Source of the DNA: Thalassobius sp047123305
GTDB taxonomy: Bacteria; Pseudomonadota; Alphaproteobacteria; Rhodobacterales; Rhodobacteraceae
NCBI RefSeq assembly: GCF_047123305.1
Contig: NZ_CP138918.1
Span: 3,100,001 to 3,164,000 of the forward strand
DNA: 64,000 nucleotides
Direction: 5' to 3'
Every line of letters starts with the position of its first letter. The first letter of the stretch is position 1. Below the pieces are notes generated by a model. That model was given only the letters and a program-made list of their open reading frames with translations. It did not search any database and was not told where the DNA came from. Below, piece after piece: positions 53,600-62,520 of this stretch. The translations under genes were made by a program, and so were the position numbers.

Positions 53600-53743
53600 G
53601 GCGCGGGCCCCTTCGAAATTTTTCCAAAACGCGGATCATAAACGACCCACCTCGGTCGCTTTCAAATCATCTTTGGCAGGCTTGCTAAGGTAGGCAGCGA
53701 TTCTAATGCGAATCCTGTGACCCTTCGTGTGGAGTTTGTTGAT

Positions 53744-55012
53744 ATGGGCCAGATCCTGTCGAGCGCCTGGGCGCTGTTCCTTGGATTGATGTTGTTGATG
53801 GTGGGCAATGGTCTGCAGGGCACCCTTCTGGGCGTGCGCGGCGAGATTGAGGGCTTTTCAACGTTCCAGATGTCCGTGGTGATGTCGGCCTATTTCGCAG
53901 GGTTCCTTGGCGGCTCGCGGATGGCGCCCGAGATGATCCGCCGTGTGGGTCACGTGCGGGTTTTTGCGGCGCTGGCCTCGCTCATTTCGGCAGTTCTGAT
54001 CCTTTATCCGGCGCTGGCCCATCCGGTGGCCTGGGCGCTGGGGCGGGTGGTCATCGGGTTCTGTTTCTCGGGCGTGTATGTGACCGCAGAAAGCTGGATC
54101 AACAACGCTGCCGACAATGAAAACCGCGGTAAGGCGCTGTCGCTTTACATGATCGTGCAGATGACCGGCATTGTTTCCGCGCAGGGGCTGCTTCTGGTGG
54201 CGGATCCTTCCGGCTATGTGCTGTTTGTGATCCCCTCGGTGCTGGTTTCGATCTCCTTTGCGCCGATTTTGCTGTCGATTAGCCCGACACCGGCCTTTGA
54301 CACCGCCAAGCCGCTGGCCATCAAAGAGCTGCTGGAGCTGTCGCCACTGGGCTGCATGGGGATGTTCCTGCTGGGCGGTGTCTTTGCCGCGCAGTTCGGC
54401 ATGGCGGCGGTTTATGGCGGCGAAGTGGGGCTGACACTGCCGCAGATCTCGCTGTTTGTGGCCAGTTTCTATCTGGGTGCTTTGTTGCTGCAATATCCGC
54501 TGGGCTGGATTTCCGACCGGATGGACCGCCGGGTGCTGATCATGCTGGTTGCCGCAGGAGCGGGGGTTGGCGCCTGTGTGGCGATGGTGTTTGGGATGCG
54601 GTTTGAGATCCTGCTGGCCTCGGCCTTTGTGATCGGCGGCACCTCGAACCCGCTGTATTCGCTGCTGGTGGCCTATACCAACGACTTCCTGGAGCCGGAT
54701 GACATGGCCGCTGCCTCTGGCGGGCTGGTGTTCATCAACGGGGTGGGGGCGATCATGGGACCGCTGATCACCGGTTGGGTGATGCAGGTGTCGGGGCCGC
54801 AGGGCTACTTCTTGATCATCGCCGTGCTGATGCTGGCGCTGGCCGCCTATGCCGCCTACCGGATGACCCAGCGCCCGCCTGTGGCGGCCGAAGACACCAC
54901 TGCCTATACGCCGGTTATGGCCTCGGCGACGCCGGTGGCGCTGGAGGTTGCGCTGGAATATGCCATTGATAGCGCAAACGAAGAAGAAGATGCCCAAAAT
55001 GAGAGCAATTAA
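53744..55012 (+). CDS. MFS transporter
   Basis: A 422-residue MFS protein with 12 hydrophobic helices. It has NGLQGTLLGVRGEIEGFST between helices 1 and 2, FAGFLGGSRMAPEMIRRVGH, GYVLFVIPSVLVSISFAPIL and PLGWISDRMDRRVLIML. It resembles the YcaD family. ATG 53744 follows GGAG at a good distance. The acidic C-terminal tail is unusual but the substrate is unknown. Confidence 0.88.
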   Translation: MGQILSSAWALFLGLMLLMVGNGLQGTLLGVRGEIEGFSTFQMSVVMSAYFAGFLGGSRMAPEMIRRVGHVRVFAALASLISAVLILYPALAHPVAWALGRVVIGFCFSGVYVTAESWINNAADNENRGKALSLYMIVQMTGIVSAQGLLLVADPSGYVLFVIPSVLVSISFAPILLSISPTPAFDTAKPLAIKELLELSPLGCMGMFLLGGVFAAQFGMAAVYGGEVGLTLPQISLFVASFYLGALLLQYPLGWISDRMDRRVLIMLVAAGAGVGACVAMVFGMRFEILLASAFVIGGTSNPLYSLLVAYTNDFLEPDDMAAASGGLVFINGVGAIMGPLITGWVMQVSGPQGYFLIIAVLMLALAAYAAYRMTQRPPVAAEDTTAYTPVMASATPVALEVALEYAIDSANEEEDAQNESN

Positions 55013-55106
55013 TACAGAACCGTTGCAATTTTTGACTGTTATTCCTTGAGGTTCCGCGCTTAACCTTGGGGAATGAGGATTGCCGTTAGCAACAGGAGTC
55101 GGGGCA

Positions 55107-55745
55107 ATGATCGGGGCAAAAACTGGAGCAAAATCCGGGGCTGATGTGGGGCCAGAGCAGGTGCTGGCCTTTTGGTTGGATGAGGTCGGCGAACAGGGCT
55201 GGTATCTGGCGGAGGAAAAACTCGACGCCACCATACGCACCCGTTTCGGCGAAGCCTGGCGTGAGGCGCAGGAGGGCAAGTTTGGCCTCTGGCTGACCTA
55301 CCCGTCGGGGGCGCTCGCTTACATCATTTTGCTGGATCAGTTCTCGCGCAATATGTTCCGCGGAAAGGGCGAAGCCTTTGCCTCCGACAAGGCGGCGCTG
55401 GCGGCGGCGAAGATTGCCATTGATCACGGCTGGGATCTGAAGATCGATGAACCGGCACGCCAGTTCTTCTATATGCCCCTGATGCATTCGGAAAACCTCT
55501 GCGATCAGGAACGCTGTGTGCGCCTGATGAAAGAGCGGATGCCCGAAACCGGCGGCAGCAACCTGTTGCACGCCAAGGCGCATCGCAAGGTGATCCGGGA
55601 CTTCGGCCGCTTCCCTTATCGCAATGAGGCACTGGGGCGTGCCAACAACCCGCATGAAGACGCGTTCCTGGCCACCAGTGGCTATGGCGATGTCTTCCGC
55701 GAGGTTGAAGAATGTCACAAAGCCAAGATCGCTGCCCCTGCGTAA
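55107..55745 (+). CDS. DUF924 family protein
   Basis: A 212-residue alpha-helical protein with the DUF924 core GKFGLWLTYPSGALAYIILL DQFSRNMFRG-type stretch, EPARQFFYMPLMHSENL, and the RFPYRNEALGR motif. Members resemble TPR folds but have no proven function. ATG 55107 follows ACAGGAG; the TTG at 55080 is rejected. Confidence 0.85.
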   Translation: MIGAKTGAKSGADVGPEQVLAFWLDEVGEQGWYLAEEKLDATIRTRFGEAWREAQEGKFGLWLTYPSGALAYIILLDQFSRNMFRGKGEAFASDKAALAAAKIAIDHGWDLKIDEPARQFFYMPLMHSENLCDQERCVRLMKERMPETGGSNLLHAKAHRKVIRDFGRFPYRNEALGRANNPHEDAFLATSGYGDVFREVEECHKAKIAAPA

Positions 55746-55846
55746 GCATTGGTCGCAGAAAATAACGCGAATTTACAGATATTTAGGCCCCGTATGCGTG
55801 TCAAAATGCTGCGGGGTCTTTGCTGTGCGTTGTTTCGGGTGGAAAA

Positions 55847-55866
55847 GTAGTTTAATATCAAACTAA
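55847..55866. promoter_or_regulatory. Palindromic candidate operator upstream of lpd
   Basis: TAGTTT-AATATC-AAACTA at 55848-55865 has the same arms and the same 6-base spacer as the pdhA element (20851-20868). It lies 21 bases before the lipoamide dehydrogenase ATG. Confidence 0.6.
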
Positions 55867-55886
55867 TTTCGGAATCGGAGGGGCTA

Positions 55887-57284
55887 ATGGCTTCCAAATC
55901 ATTTGACGTCGTGGTGATCGGGGCGGGCCCCGGTGGATATGTGGCTGCAATCCGTGCCGCGCAGCTGGGTCTGAATGTGGCCTGTATCGAACGGGAACAT
56001 CTGGGCGGTATCTGTCTGAACTGGGGCTGTATCCCGACCAAGGCGCTGCTGCGCTCGGCTGAGGTTTATCATCAGTTCGAACGCGCCAAGGAATTTGGCC
56101 TGACGGCGGACAAGTTCGGCTTTGATCTGAACGCCATCGTGGACCGCTCGCGCAAAGTGGCGGCCCAGATGAATGGTGGTATCAAAGGCCTGTTCAAAAA
56201 GAACAAAATCACCTCGATCATGGGCGAGGCCACCATCGTGGCCAAAGGCAAGGTCTCGGTCAAAACCGACAAAGGTGTAGAGGAGCTGACGGCGCCGAAC
56301 ATCATCGTCGCCACCGGCGCCCGCGCCCGCGAACTGCCCGGCCTGGAAGCAGATGGGGATCTGGTCTGGACTTATCGCCACGCGCTGAAACCGGCGCGGA
56401 TGCCAAAGAAGCTGCTGGTCATTGGTTCCGGCGCGATCGGGATTGAATTTGCCAGCTTCTACAACACCTTGGGCGCCGACACCACGGTGGTTGAGGTGAT
56501 GGACCGGGTGCTGCCGGTGGAAGACAAAGACATCTCGGACTTTGCCAAGAAGCAGTTCAAAAAGCAGGGCATGACCATTTGGGAAAAAGCCATGGTCAAG
56601 CAGCTGGATCGCACCCCTGGCAAGGGCGTCGTCGCCCATATCGAAAAGGGCGGCAAGATCGAGAATCACGAGTTTGACACCGTGATTTCGGCCGTGGGCA
56701 TTGTTGGTAATACCGAAGGTCTGGGTCTGGAAGCTCTGGGGGTTCAGATCGACCGCACCCACGTTGTAACCGACGAATACTGCCGCACCGGTGTTGAGGG
56801 TGTTTTTGCCATCGGCGACATCGCCGGCGCGCCTTGGCTCGCCCACAAGGCCAGCCACGAAGGTGTCATGGTGGCCGAGCTGATCGCGGGCGAAAAGGTC
56901 CACCCGATCAAGCCGGGCTCCATCGCGGGCTGCACCTATTGTCATCCGCAGGTGGCCTCGGTCGGGATGACCGAAGAAAAGGCCAAAGAGGCGGGCTTCA
57001 AGATCAAAGTTGGCAAATTCCCCTTCATCGGCAACGGCAAAGCGGTTGCGATGGGCGAAGCCGAAGGTCTGGTCAAAACCATCTTTGACGAGAAAACCGG
57101 TGAGCTGCTGGGCGCCCATATGGTGGGGGCCGAAGTGACCGAGATGATCCAGGGCTACGTGATCTCGCGCCAGCTGGAGACCACCGAAGAAGACCTGATG
57201 CACACCGTCTTCCCGCATCCCACGATGTCGGAAATGATGCATGAAAGCGTGCTGGCCGCCTACGGTAAAGCGCTGCACATCTAA
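55887..57284 (+). CDS. lpdA: Dihydrolipoyl dehydrogenase (E3)
   Basis: Reoxidises dihydrolipoamide in the 2-oxoacid dehydrogenase complexes. The 465-residue flavoprotein has the FAD motif VVVIGAGPGGYVAAIRAAQL, the redox pair in GGICLNWGCIPTKAL, NAD-binding VIGSGAIGIEFASFY, FAIGDIAGAPWLAHKASHEG and the C-terminal HPTMSEMMHE with the catalytic histidine. It stands alone, about 35 kb from pdhABC, but carries the same upstream palindrome, so it may be the E3 of pyruvate dehydrogenase. Confidence 0.96.
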   Translation: MASKSFDVVVIGAGPGGYVAAIRAAQLGLNVACIEREHLGGICLNWGCIPTKALLRSAEVYHQFERAKEFGLTADKFGFDLNAIVDRSRKVAAQMNGGIKGLFKKNKITSIMGEATIVAKGKVSVKTDKGVEELTAPNIIVATGARARELPGLEADGDLVWTYRHALKPARMPKKLLVIGSGAIGIEFASFYNTLGADTTVVEVMDRVLPVEDKDISDFAKKQFKKQGMTIWEKAMVKQLDRTPGKGVVAHIEKGGKIENHEFDTVISAVGIVGNTEGLGLEALGVQIDRTHVVTDEYCRTGVEGVFAIGDIAGAPWLAHKASHEGVMVAELIAGEKVHPIKPGSIAGCTYCHPQVASVGMTEEKAKEAGFKIKVGKFPFIGNGKAVAMGEAEGLVKTIFDEKTGELLGAHMVGAEVTEMIQGYVISRQLETTEEDLMHTVFPHPTMSEMMHESVLAAYGKALHI

Positions 57285-57310
57285 GTCTGTCACAGACTGT
57301 TGGATAGTAG

Positions 57311-57340
57311 AAAACCGGGCCTCTGAGGGGCCCGGTTTTT
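57311..57340 (+). terminator. Intrinsic terminator of lpdA
   Basis: Stem AAAACCGGGCC / GGCCCGGTTTT followed by T residues, 27 bases after the lpdA stop. Confidence 0.88.
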
Positions 57341-57366
57341 GTTTGCGTAGGTCGGATGGGTGGGTG

Positions 57367-57735
57367 TTACAGCAACCCTTGCGCGAGGATCATCACAGCC
57401 CCCGCACCCAGCGCGTAGCCGACATCCACCGTGATCGCAAAGCGGCTTTTCTGTGCCCAAGCGCCGGCCGACAAGGCTTGCGCCGCAACAGCGAGGATGG
57501 CCAGCAAGGCAAGGTTCAGGTTCTGTGTAGTCTCCGTCAGTCCGATGATGAGCGCCAGCAGGGACAGCGCGACGATTTGCGCCGCCATTGCGCCGACTGG
57601 CATCTGCGCAGGTGGTTCGGGCGAGATATGTGAACCTTCCGCCCAGCGGCGTTGCAGCCCAAGGAACGGGCCATAGATCACAAACCCCAGCACAAAGGCA
57701 CCAATCACGCCGGCAATGACGGCAGGCCAGTTCAT
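57367..57735 (-). CDS. DUF1761 membrane protein
   Basis: A 122-residue protein with four hydrophobic helices. MNWPAVIAGVIGAFVLGFVIYGPF is the usual DUF1761 start and VGYALGAGAVMILAQGL the end. Its function is unknown. It is part of a three-gene minus-strand run (ArsR, SRPBCC, DUF1761) in which each gene overlaps the next by four bases. Confidence 0.85.
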   Translation of the reverse strand: MNWPAVIAGVIGAFVLGFVIYGPFLGLQRRWAEGSHISPEPPAQMPVGAMAAQIVALSLLALIIGLTETTQNLNLALLAILAVAAQALSAGAWAQKSRFAITVDVGYALGAGAVMILAQGLL

Positions 57736-58181
57736 ACCGTGGCCTCGGCCATGACACCGTCCAGCGCCTGCAGGATCAGGGTCCAGCCGCCTTCGTGGTT
57801 GTTGCGCACCTCTTCGTCGGGGAAACGGATGTGGCGCAGGGTCAGGTCGGTTCCCCCGTCGCGGGGGACAAGGGTCAGGGTGACTTCGCTGTCTTCCTGG
57901 CTGTAGGCGGAGACCCAGGTGAACCGCAGTTTTGTGGCGCGGTCCATCTCAAGATAGGTGCCGGTGTGCGGCCAGCCTTCTTCAACGTCGGGGGCCTGCA
58001 TCACGATTTTGAACGTGCCGCCGACACGCGGATCGTTTTCGGTTGCGGTCACCGACATATGTGGGGCGGGCAGCATGAATTTTTGCAGCATCGCAGGATC
58101 CAGCCAGGCGTCAAAGACCTGTTCCGGCGGGTGCGGCAGGTGGCGGGACACTTCGAGTGAGAGTTCAGTGGCAGTGGTCAT
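57732..58181 (-). CDS. SRPBCC/AHSA1 family protein
   Basis: A 149-residue START-like protein. PPEQVFDAWLDPAMLQKFML, RVGGTFKIVM and HTGTYLEMDRATKLRFTW define the AHSA1 fold. The classic pairing with an ArsR-type repressor gene upstream is present. It probably binds a small hydrophobic ligand or forms part of a stress response, but this is inferred from the family only. Confidence 0.9.
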   Translation of the reverse strand: MTTATELSLEVSRHLPHPPEQVFDAWLDPAMLQKFMLPAPHMSVTATENDPRVGGTFKIVMQAPDVEEGWPHTGTYLEMDRATKLRFTWVSAYSQEDSEVTLTLVPRDGGTDLTLRHIRFPDEEVRNNHEGGWTLILQALDGVMAEATV

Positions 58182-58537
58182 TCTTTGTCCTCCTTCAAGG
58201 CAGCATCAAGGGTGGTTTCCAAAGCATCCAGCCTAAGCGCCCAAATCGAGCGCAGGCCGGCAAACCATTGGTCAATCAGGGTTAACGGCGCCATTTGCAC
58301 CTCGATCAGGTGCACCCGCCATTCCGTGCGGCGGGTGACCAGACCGGCGCTCTCCAACACTTTGATGTGTTTGGAGACCGCGTTCAGGCTCATCTCATAA
58401 CGGGCGGCAATCTCGGTGACTTTCAGAGGCCCGTGTTGGGCCAGAAGGGTCAGAATGGCCCGACGGGTCGGGTCCGAGGCCGCCTTGAGTATGGCGCTGA
58501 GTTGGGTATCTGTGTCGCTGTTATCTTGTTCAACCAT
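58178..58537 (-). CDS. ArsR family helix-turn-helix regulator
   Basis: A 119-residue winged-helix protein: AILKAASDPTRRAILTLLAQ, LKVTEIAARYEMSLNAVSKH, the recognition helix around NAVSKHIKVLESAGLV, and TRRTEWRVHLIEV. It has no metal-binding cysteines, so it belongs to the non-metal ArsR group that controls an SRPBCC gene next to it. ATG 58537 is chosen; ATG 58552 is possible. It overlaps the SRPBCC gene by four bases and is divergent from an MFS gene. Confidence 0.88.
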   Translation of the reverse strand: MVEQDNSDTDTQLSAILKAASDPTRRAILTLLAQHGPLKVTEIAARYEMSLNAVSKHIKVLESAGLVTRRTEWRVHLIEVQMAPLTLIDQWFAGLRSIWALRLDALETTLDAALKEDKE

Positions 58538-58634
58538 ATGGATGAATAGCATTGGGATCCGCGTTCAGTCAACCTTTTGGGTGAATGATTTTTGCGGATG
58601 GACGTTTCGGACCCAAAGGGGCAGGGTCCGACCT

Positions 58635-59819
58635 ATGGAAAAGCACAAACATCCTAAGGACATGAGCGAGGCGCGCGCGGCGCTGCTGGTGGCACTGATC
58701 TGGCTGGCGGGCCTTGGCGCTGCGGCGCAATACGGCAAGATCTCCGTCACTTTTACGGTGCTGGCGGGCCTTTACCCCGAGGGCGGGGCGTTGATTGGAT
58801 TCGCCCTGTCGCTGGTCGGGTTCGTCGGCATCGCGCTGGGGGTTGTGGCGGGGTTCCTTGGCACCCGGATTGGCATGCGGCGGTGCCTGATTGGCGGGCT
58901 GGGCTTTGGGGCGCTGTTGTCATTTGTGCAGGCCAGTGGTCTGTCGCTGGAGGCGTTTCTGGCCAGTCGCGTGCTGGAAGGTCTGTCACATCTGGCCATT
59001 GTGGTGGCCGCGCCTACGCTGATTGCGCGGATTGCGCCGGACCGCTGGCGCGGCTTTGCGATGACGCTCTGGGGGACGTTTTTCGGCGTCGCCTTTTCGC
59101 TGCTGGTCTGGCTGGGGTTGCCGCTGGTGGATGTGGCGGGGCTGGACGCGCTGTTTCTGGCCCATGGCATCTGGATGGCGGTGTTTGCGCTGATCCTGGT
59201 CTTTGTACGTCTGCCCAGCGGGGAGGCGGCCAAGCCGCAGGCCTTTGACCTGAAGGACATCGCCACGCTGCATCTGGCCATCTACCGCTCACCCTCCTTA
59301 AGCGCGGCAGCGGTGGGCTGGCTGTTTTACACCTTCTGTTTTGTCAGCCTGCTGACCTTGTTGCCGCCCGAAATCCCTCCGGCATGGCGGGCGTTCACCG
59401 TGGGGATGATGCCGCTGATGAGCATCGTCGGCTCACTGACCCTTGGGGTCTGGCTGTTGCGCTATATGGATGCGGTGGGGGTGACGGTGATCGGCTTTGC
59501 CAGCACCGCCATGGTGGTGCTGGGGCTGTGGCTGCTGCCCGGTGCGCCTGTCCTGTGTCTGGCACTGGGGTTCACGCTGGGTCTGGTACAGGGGGCGGGG
59601 TTCACCATGGTGCCGCAGCTGAATGCGGCCGAGGCAGACCGCGCCGCTGCCAATGGGGCAATGGCGCAGACCGGCAATCTGGGCAATACGCTGGGCACAC
59701 CGGTGATGTTGGCGGTGGGGACCGTTGCGGGCTATGGCGGGATGATGGCGCTGGCGCTGACGATGTTGCTGCTAGGGGCCATTGCCCATCTGGTGTTGCA
59801 GCGAATGCGCCGCGCTTAG
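58635..59819 (+). CDS. MFS transporter, CynX/nitrate-like
   Basis: A 394-residue MFS protein with 12 hydrophobic helices, starting after a short charged N-terminus (MEKHKHPKDMSEARAALLVA). GFLGTRIGMRRCLIGGLGFG and DRWRGFAMTLWGTFFGVAFS are typical MFS loops. The substrate is unknown. It is divergent from the ArsR gene, 97 bases away. Confidence 0.83.
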   Translation: MEKHKHPKDMSEARAALLVALIWLAGLGAAAQYGKISVTFTVLAGLYPEGGALIGFALSLVGFVGIALGVVAGFLGTRIGMRRCLIGGLGFGALLSFVQASGLSLEAFLASRVLEGLSHLAIVVAAPTLIARIAPDRWRGFAMTLWGTFFGVAFSLLVWLGLPLVDVAGLDALFLAHGIWMAVFALILVFVRLPSGEAAKPQAFDLKDIATLHLAIYRSPSLSAAAVGWLFYTFCFVSLLTLLPPEIPPAWRAFTVGMMPLMSIVGSLTLGVWLLRYMDAVGVTVIGFASTAMVVLGLWLLPGAPVLCLALGFTLGLVQGAGFTMVPQLNAAEADRAAANGAMAQTGNLGNTLGTPVMLAVGTVAGYGGMMALALTMLLLGAIAHLVLQRMRRA

Positions 59820-59838
59820 TTTAGATGCTTAAGTCAGG

Positions 59839-60198
59839 TCAGGTGGCCACAACCGTACCGCCTGCGCTGATCCAATCATCAAAGCTGCCGATCACGTGGA
59901 CATCTTTGTATCCCATGTCTTCCAGCATCTTACGGGCGTTCTGCGCGCGCCCACCGGACCCACAGTAAAGCGCCAGCGTTGTTTCAAAACTGAGACGTGG
60001 GTTGAACATCGGATCGCGCGGGTTGGCGGCGGCACGCAGCCGGCCCATCGGGATATGCAGGGCCCCTTTGGCCTTGCCTGTGCGGGCCAGTTCATCCGGT
60101 TCGCGCACGTCAATCACCAGCGCGGTGCCGGACATGCCACGTTGCACCGCATCCTCGGGGCGGAAAAAGGGAGACGGGGGCTGGCGGAACATGAACAT
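59839..60198 (-). CDS. Rhodanese-like protein
   Basis: A 119-residue single-domain sulfurtransferase. The active-site cysteine is in TLALYCGSGGRAQNARKML (about residue 79), and VIDVREPDELARTGKAKGAL is the CH2 strand. The role is not fixed by sequence. Confidence 0.88.
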   Translation of the reverse strand: MFMFRQPPSPFFRPEDAVQRGMSGTALVIDVREPDELARTGKAKGALHIPMGRLRAAANPRDPMFNPRLSFETTLALYCGSGGRAQNARKMLEDMGYKDVHVIGSFDDWISAGGTVVAT

Positions 60199-60274
60199 CT
60201 GCGGTCCTTTGAGGTATTTTTATTGGTTATCAAGACCAAACACCGGTCCGCACACACTGCTCTTACACAGGAGA

Positions 60275-60298
60275 AACGGCCCCGAAGGGCCGCTTTTT
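60275..60298 (-). terminator. Probable terminator of the VWA gene
   Basis: On the minus strand GCGGCCC-TTCG-GGGCCGT forms a tetraloop hairpin 48 bases after the VWA stop. The downstream tail (TTCTCC) is only moderately T-rich. Confidence 0.6.
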
Positions 60299-60345
60299 AG
60301 GGAGTCTCAGATGTATTTTTTCGCCGCCACAGCGCGGGGGCGGCG

Positions 60346-62343
60346 CTACTCGACGGTGAAGGGCTGGGTGCCAAGCACCCGTGACGGCCCCCAAACCGTG
60401 ACATAGCGCAGCTCATAATTGCCCGGTGTTTCCGGTACGATGATCTGTAGCGGGTTGCCTTGATTGGTGTAGGTGTAGCTGAGGTATTCCCCAGCCGCTG
60501 CACCGGGGGCGGTGAAGGTCACATAGTCCCCCGCATAGGTCGGGCCGTCGTGACTGACGCTGATTGTGCTGCCGCTGGCGGCTGAACTGGGGCCGGTCAA
60601 GGTCACCGCCACATCGGTCAGGGTGATTGGCTGGCTGGCTGCCACCGTGCTGTCTTGCCCGTTCACATAGCGCAGTTCGAAATTGCCCGGCACCACCGGC
60701 ACGCGGAAGCTGGCGGGATTGCCTTCGCGCACATAGACGTAGCCAAGGTAAGAGCCGCCATCGCTGCCTGTTTCGGCAATGGTCAGATAGTCCTCTTCAA
60801 ACCCGTTGCCGGTCCAGTCCACTGTGATGGTGGCGCCAAGCGGCGTGCTGTCCACCGCGCTGACCGAGAAGGCAACAGGCGTGATCTCAATCTCGCGGGA
60901 GACCGAAACCGAAGTGTCCTGCGCTGTGACATAGCGGATCTCATAGCGGCCCGGTTCAGTGGGCATCCGCAAGGGGGCGGGGTTGCCATTGCGCACATAA
61001 GTATAGGCGGAATAGCGGCCAGCCTCCGCGCCGATTTCAGCTACGGTCAGGTAATCCTCATCATAGCCATTGCCGGTCCAGGTCACGTCAATTGTCGCCC
61101 CGGCCGAAGCATTGGCAGGCGCGTCGAGGCTGAACTGCGCCTCGGTCACGGTGATGGGCTGACGGGCCAGAACCTGCGAACCTTCGGCCAGAATGTAGCG
61201 CAGTTCGTATTCGCCGGGCTGAGCAGGCAGGCGCAACGCCATTGGGGTGCCCTTGTTGGTATAGCTGTAGGTCAAATAGGTGCCCGAGCCAGCGCCGAGC
61301 GGCGCAGTGTCGACATAATCGTTTGCTGCATTCGGTCCCGTCCAGTCGACGGAGATGGTTGCGCCTGCAACGCCTGTGACCGGGGCCACAAGGCTGGCCT
61401 CGGGCAGGGCGGCCTCAAAGGTAAATTCCACCACGTTGCGGACGTTGGGGCGCACCACAACCTGTTTTTCCTGCCGCGCGCCATCGCTGACGCGGGTGAC
61501 GCTGATGGTGTAGATGCCCTCAGCCAGTTCCTGTTCACCAAAGTCGGAATGGAAGGAGGCAATAAGCTCTTGCCCGTCGATGCCTTTCAGCGACCATTCC
61601 ACATCCACCCGGCGCGAGGTGCCGCCGAAGGTTTCGGTGACCGAATACATAATCGACCCCGGCAAGGGGGCCGGTTCGGGTGCGGGCGCGGGGGCAGGCG
61701 TGGGGGCGGCGACGGCCACCTCTGTCACGGCAGCAGCCAGCTGCGTGGCATTGCCAGCCGACAGGAACTGGCCGCCGGTGCTGTCAGCCATACATTGGAA
61801 TTGTGCAAGGGTTTCAGGGTCTTCCACGTCGAATCCTACCACATGGGCGGTGAAATCAACCCCGGTCTCTTCCAATTTCCGGGCGACGGCGCAGACATCC
61901 GGCACACAGGTTTCAATGCCGTCGGAAACAAGGATCACTGTGGCCGCCTCCTCGGTGTGGCGCAGCGCCTTTGCGGCGGCGACCACGGCATCTGCCATCG
62001 GGGTTTTGCCTTTGGGTTTGATCCCGTTCACAGCGCTGGTGATGGCCGCACGGGTGTTGCTGCCGGGCAGCACCAGGGTTTCAATATCGCTGCAATCGCC
62101 TTTGCGACGGTGGCCATAAACGGTCAGTCCAAGGTCAAGATCTGCGGGTAGGGTGGACATCAACTCGCCCATGACTTTCTGGGCAATGGTGATCTTGGCC
62201 ACCCCGTCAATCTGGCCCCACATGGAGCCGGAGCCGTCCAAAACAACAATGGCGGCAGGTTTTTCCTGTGCTGCCAGAGCAGGGGCAAACATAGGGGTGG
62301 CGGTCAGGCACAATGCGGCCGTGAGCAGGCGCAAGGGTTTCAT
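60346..62343 (-). CDS. Exported von Willebrand factor A protein with four tandem beta-sandwich repeats
   Basis: A 665-residue protein. A signal peptide (MKPLRLLTAALCLTATPMFA, cut near LAA-QE) precedes a VWA domain with the MIDAS motif DGSGSMWG and TPMADAVVAAA, ILVSDGIETC. A Pro/Ala linker, one beta domain, and then four tandem repeats of about 88 residues follow, each with a TWTG or DWTGNG core, DYLT, GNPAPLRMP and ELRYV. A GGAGA site lies before ATG 62343. An adhesive or metal-dependent binding role in the periplasm or at the surface is inferred. Confidence 0.85.
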   Translation of the reverse strand: MKPLRLLTAALCLTATPMFAPALAAQEKPAAIVVLDGSGSMWGQIDGVAKITIAQKVMGELMSTLPADLDLGLTVYGHRRKGDCSDIETLVLPGSNTRAAITSAVNGIKPKGKTPMADAVVAAAKALRHTEEAATVILVSDGIETCVPDVCAVARKLEETGVDFTAHVVGFDVEDPETLAQFQCMADSTGGQFLSAGNATQLAAAVTEVAVAAPTPAPAPAPEPAPLPGSIMYSVTETFGGTSRRVDVEWSLKGIDGQELIASFHSDFGEQELAEGIYTISVTRVSDGARQEKQVVVRPNVRNVVEFTFEAALPEASLVAPVTGVAGATISVDWTGPNAANDYVDTAPLGAGSGTYLTYSYTNKGTPMALRLPAQPGEYELRYILAEGSQVLARQPITVTEAQFSLDAPANASAGATIDVTWTGNGYDEDYLTVAEIGAEAGRYSAYTYVRNGNPAPLRMPTEPGRYEIRYVTAQDTSVSVSREIEITPVAFSVSAVDSTPLGATITVDWTGNGFEEDYLTIAETGSDGGSYLGYVYVREGNPASFRVPVVPGNFELRYVNGQDSTVAASQPITLTDVAVTLTGPSSAASGSTISVSHDGPTYAGDYVTFTAPGAAAGEYLSYTYTNQGNPLQIIVPETPGNYELRYVTVWGPSRVLGTQPFTVE

Positions 62344-62427
62344 CAAAATATCTCCGGTCAAAATCAATGGCGAGATTATGCCGCGAAATTGCGATTTGGG
62401 CAAAGAGAACAGATCACAAATTAAAAT

Positions 62428-62442
62428 GTTCGCTTAATGTTC
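62428..62442. promoter_or_regulatory. LexA (SOS) box upstream of uvrA
   Basis: GTTC-GCTTAAT-GTTC matches the alphaproteobacterial LexA operator GTTC-N7-GTTC exactly. It lies 79 bases before the uvrA start, in the short gap between the divergent VWA and uvrA genes. Confidence 0.75.
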
Positions 62443-62520
62443 ACATTTTTGGGTTGGAGACTCAGGGCGCGTCAACTATCTGTTAACCGGCAAGACGCAA
62501 GGACGGATCAGGGACTGACG

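Noticed and set aside
59817..59822. Third TAGTTT site near the end of an MFS gene
   Set aside because: Only one arm is present; there is no AAACTA at the right distance.
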